Shown here piece after piece: positions 51,300 to 57,500 of a stretch of 57,500 nucleotides of DNA. Source of the DNA: Glandiceps talaboti (Eukaryota > Hemichordata > Enteropneusta > Spengelidae); contig NC_135561.1 in the NCBI RefSeq assembly GCF_964340395.1, positions 12,262,961 to 12,320,460 of the forward strand, in the 5' to 3' direction. The position numbers and the translations under genes were made by a program. Each line of letters begins with the position of its first letter. Positions within the stretch are counted from its first letter, which is position 1. The notes under the pieces are model-generated. The model ran no database searches and had not been told where the DNA came from. It saw only the letters and a program-made list of their open reading frames with translations.

Positions 51300-52560
51300 G
51301 ATATCGAATCAACATTCTATGAGCTGTAGCTAGAATGTGTAACCTAAGCAGGCACATTAAGTATTACGTAGCAATCTGTTCCTTCAGTGACTTGGATTTG
51401 ATACGTTTTCTGACTATTTTTAACGCATTTACTCATAAAAAAATGTTTTACTATCACATTATTTGGTTATCCGATGCAAATATGTTTCTATGCCAGTTTA
51501 GCGCTACATAACTTATATGATAAAACTTTACTGGCTGGGTTTTGTGGGTAAGGGATTTCCGAAAGTCAGTAGTACGGCTTATGGTTTACGGGCCCTCCTA
51601 AAGTCGTGTCCTTCCACCCTTAGTCCAGCATTGTTCGGATGCTGTAAAAGGGGTCTGAGATTTTACGACGATGCCTCATTGATATAGTTATGAATTTGTA
51701 CATAAATACAATATCTAATAAACCATTTACAAACATAACATGTAAGTGTGGTCATTTTCGTTATTTAGGCATTTCTGTTCAGCGTCATACTAGTTGGCCA
51801 AGAAAACCGAAACATGCTGTAACTAGTACTGACTTTGATAGTTTCAAGACCTCGTAGGGGTGACCCTATTTTAAAAAAAAAATGTTTCTCATTACATTTT
51901 CATGGCAACTATGGGTCGGTCGGTCGATTTTAAAAAAAAAAAAAAAAAAAAACATGTTTGTTTGTCTGTCTTCTTTTTAGTGGATTCCTGGTAACAAGCC
52001 TTTCCCAGCCTTTCTACACAATTTGCATGTTCTCCCCACCCACTTGAATAACTTCCGTCATTAAAGAAATGCTCTGCTTGTGACAAGTATCGTCGCCGCC
52101 GTCATGGCTGTAGATGACATAGACAGTACAGACACTTGTTTATTCTTGGCATAGAAGACGATGTTCCGCAAAATGCTACGGGTTGGCGATTTTTTTTTTA
52201 ATTTTGATGTCGGAGCCGAAAATTTGGATTGGTCGGGTAATGAGGAACACAAAAAATAGGTTCACCCTCAGATATATCTTGCAATGTGTGAAACTCAAAT
52301 CTACTTTCATTTGTTCTACTGTTCTATAGGCAGTAGGTTTTTAATAGTGTACAGAAGTATGGTGATATAACACTGATATACAAAAAGGGTTTTCCTTTAA
52401 TAAATGACATAAGTTAAAACCACCAAAAACATGTACACAGTTTTTGTAACTTGTAACTTGTAACTTTACGATGGATACGTGTAATGAAAATTTCAAGAAA
52501 TCTGGAATATTATGGAAGGGTACTTCTTTCTAATGCCACTTGAGTAGCGAATATCCTGTT
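51300..52560. other. Unassigned sequence between GPCR units
   Basis: It contains GGGTCGGTCGGTCG next to a 21-A run (51903-51951) and a related TTGGTCGGGTAATG with a T run (52190-52240). No gene is recognised. Confidence 0.5.
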
Positions 52561-52589
52561 TATACTGAGTCATGAATAATTAATGAGGT

Positions 52590-54180
52590 TAAATCCCTAT
52601 CACAGTAGAGTAACTGTTTTGTAAGCAATGACCATCATTTGGTAAGATAATCGATAGTTGTAAATGTCAGACTCTGAATACAAATTTGTCAATTTCTCAG
52701 GTTTAGTTTTCTTCGATAATGAACGATGATTTTCTCGAGAGAAATTTGACGTAATGGCTTCAGACATGACATGATAATGCAAAGTGATTTTGAGTAATTA
52801 TTTTCATTACATTGCATATGAATTTAGAGGATTTTTTCATAAATCAAACTGGTGATCATTGTGGTGGCATGTAAGAGTCAATAACGACAAAAGATTGTGA
52901 TGAAACATAGTTAATCCTCACAAAATAAATACTTAATACTTGGAAGAAACTTTGATTTCTTTGGACAAAACAACATTCAAAAAGTAAAGACAAAAGTAGT
53001 TTTTAATAAATTGAATAATTTATCTGCAAAATTAGACTTTCATTTTTTGAGACATACCTTTATTTCTAAAAACAAAACATTGACATTGGTAGGATAAAAT
53101 ATCAAATTCTTAATCTGTACTGCAGAATTTCAAACTTTTGAATATTGTAACATGACCTTTGTATCCCATATCAAATTTTCATCCCGAGATGATTACAGGA
53201 AGTTTGGGTGAAAAAGCTGGAATCTGTTATTAGAATGTTTTTAAGTTTCAAGCATCACCTACTAAATGCAGTTAAACCTCAGTAAAATATTTGCAGAAAT
53301 AATATTTCATGGCTCAAATAATTATGTTAAATAAACTAAAAGCCACAACAGTAATGTTGGAAGACAAAACATTAACTTTCATGGAAAAAACATTTTTCGC
53401 TGTGACGAAAATTAGCCATGACATAATGGAACTGGTTTTTTGCAAAACGCATATTGACTATTCCATAACTGAAATGGGGTAGCCACAATTCTCTGCACCG
53501 CTTATTTTTCCATACGTCGTTTGATTACGTATAGCTGTGCAGATACAGAAATAATCATATTTATATGTCAAGTTTGTGAGATTGTTAATAATGGAGAACG
53601 TGTCTCGGCTGTTCAATAACTTTTAGACAAATAAATCTTGTCTGTTTAGCGTGTCTTTTCACAATGCCTTTTAAACACACCCAGATCGTAAAATGTCATT
53701 AAAGATACATTAAAATGTAGTAATGGAGTCATCAGTAAATACGTCCAATCTAGTAGGTAGACGCATGTCGTGATCTTGACAGCTAAATGATTACCATGGG
53801 TGCTTTTGCCAATATTTGATGTAAGCCAATTACTTTGACGGGACATTAATGTCTGAATGATTATTTCTACCTAACTTAGTTGTGATGGATATAGTTTGAG
53901 TCTTAATTGGCTGTTTTCAACCTAATTTCGTCTATTATTAATGAGGAAATAACTTTATCAACTTCTTCCGAATCAGGTAATTGACGGGCTGAATTTCAGT
54001 AATGGTTGTCTGAGGTGGAATAATCAAGTCGGCACACAGGCTTAAAATCAAACTCGGATTTTTCCTTTGAGCGCTGATAAGACGACGTTCGACCTTAGTA
54101 AAGAAACATGATTCAAAAAGACCCTGGCTAGGCAGTTGGCTAAACCCGAAAGATCCGCAAATGAACAACTGTACCGTTTC
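52590..54180. repeat. GPCR-unit 3' flank, copy 2 (no receptor attached)
   Basis: ACAGTAGAGTAACTGTTTTG at about 52600, and then AGTCGATAG, CAAACTGGTGATC, AACTTTGATTT and GGTAGGATAAAAT in order, match 54248-54815 about 1655 bp further on. The right part (53990-54060) matches 47790-47830. It is a duplicated flank without a coding receptor. Confidence 0.75.
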
Positions 54181-54247
54181 CTGCGAAACAATCCCTCAAC
54201 GACTTGAAATGATAATTATGCTGTTACTCCTTTAAACAATTAATGAA

Positions 54248-54815
54248 TGGGAATCCCTACTACAGTAGAGTAACTGTTTTGTAAGCCATGATCATCATTT
54301 GGGAAGATAGTCGATAGTAGTAAATGTCGAATACAAACTTGTTAATTTCCCAGATGAGCAAGGTTAAGCTTGCTTAGATAATGAAAAAAATGATATGCTG
54401 GTGAGAAAGTAGACTGTAATTGCTTGTGAGATGACATAATTCATCAAGCTTTAAATGGGAACAAACACAAAGTAATTTCAGAGTCTGTCAATTATTTCCA
54501 ATATGAAATTTACAGATCAATCAAACTGTTGATCAGTCTGGTGGTCTTTAAGTGTCACTACCAACAGTAAAATGATGTGATAAATTTGTATTTATTAATC
54601 TTCGAGAAAGAAATATTTAATAACTGGACAAAACTTTGATTTCCATATATTACACATCACTTCTTACTGAAGGTTCCTAGTATAGCAATAATAATATTTC
54701 TCAGAAAATTTATTTGCATAATTAGACTCTGTATGTTTAAGACCTTTCTTTCCGAAAACAAACACTGGTAGGATAAAATCTAAAATTGTCCATATATACT
54801 GCTCAATTTCACGAT
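54248..54815. repeat. GPCR-unit 3' flank, copy 3
   Basis: The downstream flank of receptor copy C; its partners are at 52590 and, more diverged, 47033. Confidence 0.75.
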
Positions 54816-55132
54816 CTTAGTCTAAATGGTAAATTATATCAACCCCGGGACAATTAGGCCTAAAAATGATTGGTTCCGGTTGCCCGACCCCACCTCGTTT
54901 CTCACTGCCGACCCTCAACGTTTTGTTGGCGTATTCGAGAAAAGATAGTACAATTTCGAAAATGGTATTTTAGTGCGGAAACTATCATTTTTTGGTGTAA
55001 GTGTCCTCATTGTAGGCGATATCTAAGTATTACAAGAGTTACATGTAAAAATGTTTCTCTTTAGATCAGATGAGATAATAGTGTCTACACATAAAAATTG
55101 TTACAAAAGGGGTGATTCTGTAATCTGCCAGC

Positions 55133-56038
55133 TTAGACAATAGGTTGTACGGTAGCCGTACATTTACAGAAAACCTTTCTTACTGCTTTTCTGTACTTTG
55201 AACTACCAAGTTTATAGACAAAAGGATTTATAGATGAATTTAAAACAAGTAACAGAAAAGATATTTTAAATAACAGAGCAAGCTGATTATACGCCATTGT
55301 GTATTGTAATAGTCCCCATAAAACATACGGGCACATACATAAGAAGATAAGAATCGTTATTACTATAACAATTCTGTATACTTGTTTTGATTCCTCTAGA
55401 GCAATATGGTCGGATAACGATTGAGGTGTATTCGACATTCTTCTCATTTCTCTGGCGACACAAATGTAAAGTGACGTCACTAAACACAGTGAAATGGTGA
55501 AGAGGATAACAACTATAGATCTAGCTAAGAGACTGATTGTTAGAAGAATGAAGTATCCTGCAGTCAATAAGCAAAGAAGTGAACACAAAAGTGACCAAAG
55601 TAGACTGAACGACCAAGAAATGCATAAACTAACTGCAAGAGATTTTTTAGTGATTAATGTTGAAGATTTAAACGGATGACAAATAGCTATATAGCGTTCT
55701 ATGCTGATAAAGGTTATAGTCAACCATGACTGCATGAATGCAGTATAAATTAACATTGAGTCGACCAAGCAAGACAATTCTGGACTGATATAAATTCTGA
55801 CGAAAGTTCCCAGTAGAAATGCATCTGAAATTGCTAAATTCACAAATAGCACATTAGTTTTAGTGTGCATTTCTTTAACCCTCCAGATGACGAATATGAA
55901 GGACAGGTTGTTAACTAAACCAATGACAGATAACACTAAGATAACAAGGTCATATATTGAAAGCTCATCTTGTCGGGTGTAGAATTCACTTGTTGAATTG
56001 GTATTATTAGATGTTATATTAAACACAGTGTTCTCCAT
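55133..56038 (-). CDS. Rhodopsin-like (class A) G-protein-coupled receptor, copy C
   Basis: 301 residues from the ATG at 56038 (MENTVFNITSNNTN); the longer frame to 56125 begins with TTG and its extra residues are not shared with the other copies. Glycosylation sites NIT, NNT and NST precede TM1. Signatures: GLVNNLSFIF (TM1), LAISDAFLL (TM2), ERYIAICHPF (after TM3), SWSFSLLWSL (TM4), CMCPYVLWGL at the TM6 position and NSSINPFVYKLGSSKYRKA (TM7). It closely resembles copy A throughout, including the tail CKCTATV. An acceptor at 56507 and a donor at 57361 define a 5' untranslated exon and an intron of about 855 bp. Confidence 0.94.
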   Translation of the reverse strand: MENTVFNITSNNTNSTSEFYTRQDELSIYDLVILVLSVIGLVNNLSFIFVIWRVKEMHTKTNVLFVNLAISDAFLLGTFVRIYISPELSCLVDSMLIYTAFMQSWLTITFISIERYIAICHPFKSSTLITKKSLAVSLCISWSFSLLWSLLCSLLCLLTAGYFILLTISLLARSIVVILFTISLCLVTSLYICVAREMRRMSNTPQSLSDHIALEESKQVYRIVIVITILIFLCMCPYVLWGLLQYTMAYNQLALLFKISFLLLVLNSSINPFVYKLGSSKYRKAVRKVFCKCTATVQPIV

Positions 56039-56252
56039 GGTGAGATAGTGACTAGATGCTGGTCCTTGGAGGGGGTTGTCGGTGGCTGAGTGTTTAAACC
56101 CAAAGGCTCTTACCACTGCGGTCAAGGTTCGAACCCATTCAGAGTTTGATTAAATTTACCACGCTGTAATTAAGAAGAGTGTCGTACAGTTTGACTCTAC
56201 CGCGTACTCCTGTTTCCTCATGCACTAACACTGAACCGAGTATGAGGGATAA

Positions 56253-56325
56253 CCCTCACTGGACTTCTTGGGAGACAATTGTTTTATACTTCTTGTAGAA
56301 CTATCCAGTATAAATATAGATTATC
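56253..56325. repeat. Dispersed 75-bp repeat, shared with 27272-27345
   Basis: Located in the 5' intron region of receptor copy C; see the partner in PEX19 intron 1. Confidence 0.55.
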
Positions 56326-57361
56326 CTCCACTTGCAGAAATCAATGTCAGAAATTTTATATCAGATAAATAAAATTAGTGCTCAAAATGTCCGTCGTTTT
56401 GATATAAATCAATTTCCACAACCATATTTGCTGTCTGGACCATTCACATTCCCTCCAATTGATCGATGATATAGAGCTCTTCCACTTGAAATGTTTCATG
56501 TTTACTCTGTAAAATTAAATATGTGATAAAACATATTTAGAGGTATTAGGATATTAATTTATAAATAAAACAGCTAGTTTCATTGGTAAATAATTAAGAA
56601 AAGTTACTTTCCTGACGTTCGATAGTGTAGTATATGCAACACACCTATTCAGGCAAAATTAAACATTGCGTGTTTCCGAGAATCCGACCGACCCTAGTTT
56701 AAGCCGCCAACCTTAAACATTTTGTAAATATTTAAAACAAAACGATGCGAAATTCTTTATCTTCTCGACCTCCACGCACATTTGTTTTCTTTCCCCTGTG
56801 ATGACAGTACAGCCTATACATATTTCATCAAACTATCACAGAAGAGGTATTCTGACTGACATAGTGTGGATCCAAGTAATATTTTTCAAAAAAGAAATAA
56901 TTTTTGAATAATAAGTTAAAAAGATACAATGATATAAAATAAAATCCCAATGTACCTACCCTACTTTCTGAGGCTATTTAATCGGAAACACACATTTATT
57001 TCTCTTTTGCCTTAGTCAAAGTAATAATATTCACTGCAATACGGAATACTACCTCTTGAAACATCAAACACAAAAACCTGTATCAATAGGTGTACTGTAA
57101 CGGTTCGTCTTTGGTTTGTATGGTTTGAATTGTTCTTGCAAACTGTAGTATACTGCATCGGTGTACAAATCACATACATGATGACGACTTACCACAGTAA
57201 TATTCTATTAGTTGAAACTTGACTTTGGCGATATGAAAGTTACGTTCCAGACAAAGGCGTATTACTTATTTAAAAAAGCGACTGCGTATAGGTAAATGAC
57301 GTCTATATATCGTTCATGGGTAAAACAAAAATTAGCAGGTCGTAGATCGCCTTCAACTTAC

Positions 57362-57500
57362 CTTGTAACTTGTTCACTTATGAAATGAGCAGAGTCATTC
57401 TTCTGAGATTAACGAGCCAGTTATAGACGAAAATTATACGGCATCAAATACGTCTGTAATAAAACATGTTTACTCAACCGTACTTGTGGGTATGTCATAC
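57362..57500 (-). promoter_or_regulatory. Likely 5' untranslated exon of GPCR copy C (runs off window)
   Basis: ACAAG/GTAAGTTG on the minus strand forms a donor at 57361. CATTCTTCTGAGATTAACGA lies upstream as in copy B, and TACTTGTGGGTATGTCATAC at the window edge parallels TACATGTAGGCATGGGTACG at about 51117. Confidence 0.5.

Noticed and set aside
56039-56125. N-terminal extension of receptor C
   Set aside because: It begins at TTG and is not shared with copies A and B; the ATG at 56038 is preferred.

Overview
The window is nuclear DNA of an animal. It is AT-rich and has genes split by GT-AG introns, long microsatellites and many small transposon remnants. A CTHRC1 homologue with its signal peptide, short collagen stretch and C-terminal domain, together with an L1-superfamily retrotransposon and a cluster of intron-poor rhodopsin-like receptors, suggests an invertebrate, most likely a non-vertebrate deuterostome (hemichordate or amphioxus type). 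The species cannot be fixed from this sequence alone.

Layout. 1-6.1 kb: a minus-strand CTHRC1-like gene (four exons, 4006-6036) and, downstream of it, a tandem copy of its exon 3 region (exon at 306-507). A 221-bp foldback transposon with a 9-bp target duplication sits inside the copy. 6.1-8.8 kb: simple repeats and no recognised gene. 8.8-9.8 kb: an intronless open frame of 339 codons for an unrecognised membrane/coiled-coil protein. 11.0-14.8 kb: ribosomal protein L19 in six exons, with a pyrimidine tract at the presumed transcription start and a possible antisense terminal exon in intron 1. 18.4-28.4 kb: PEX19 on the minus strand in eight exons, ending in a CaaX box; its introns hold repeats, including a 60-bp minisatellite that resembles tRNA-Thr. 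30.5-38.3 kb: an ABHD1/ABHD3-type alpha/beta hydrolase in nine coding exons with a complete catalytic triad. 38.3-43.7 kb: a nested repeat block with an older repeat, a LINE tail with (TTGA)n, and a 5'-truncated L1-like element with an open 1244-codon ORF2 and an A-rich tail. 43.8-44.5 kb: a 52-bp minisatellite. 47-57.5 kb: a tandem cluster of class A GPCRs on the minus strand (two intact, one truncated), each with conserved flanks and, for two of the three, a conserved upstream exon donor.

The housekeeping genes (RPL19, PEX19, ABHD) are independent of one another and are not an operon. The genes at both edges, CTHRC1-like and the GPCRs, show recent local tandem duplication. At least six short inverted-repeat elements were found. 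Two carry convincing direct repeats of about 9-12 bp, and several have ends related to TAGTCTA, which points to an active or recently active non-autonomous DNA transposon group. All gene models were built by hand from reading frame, splice consensus and recalled family sequence; no database search was possible.
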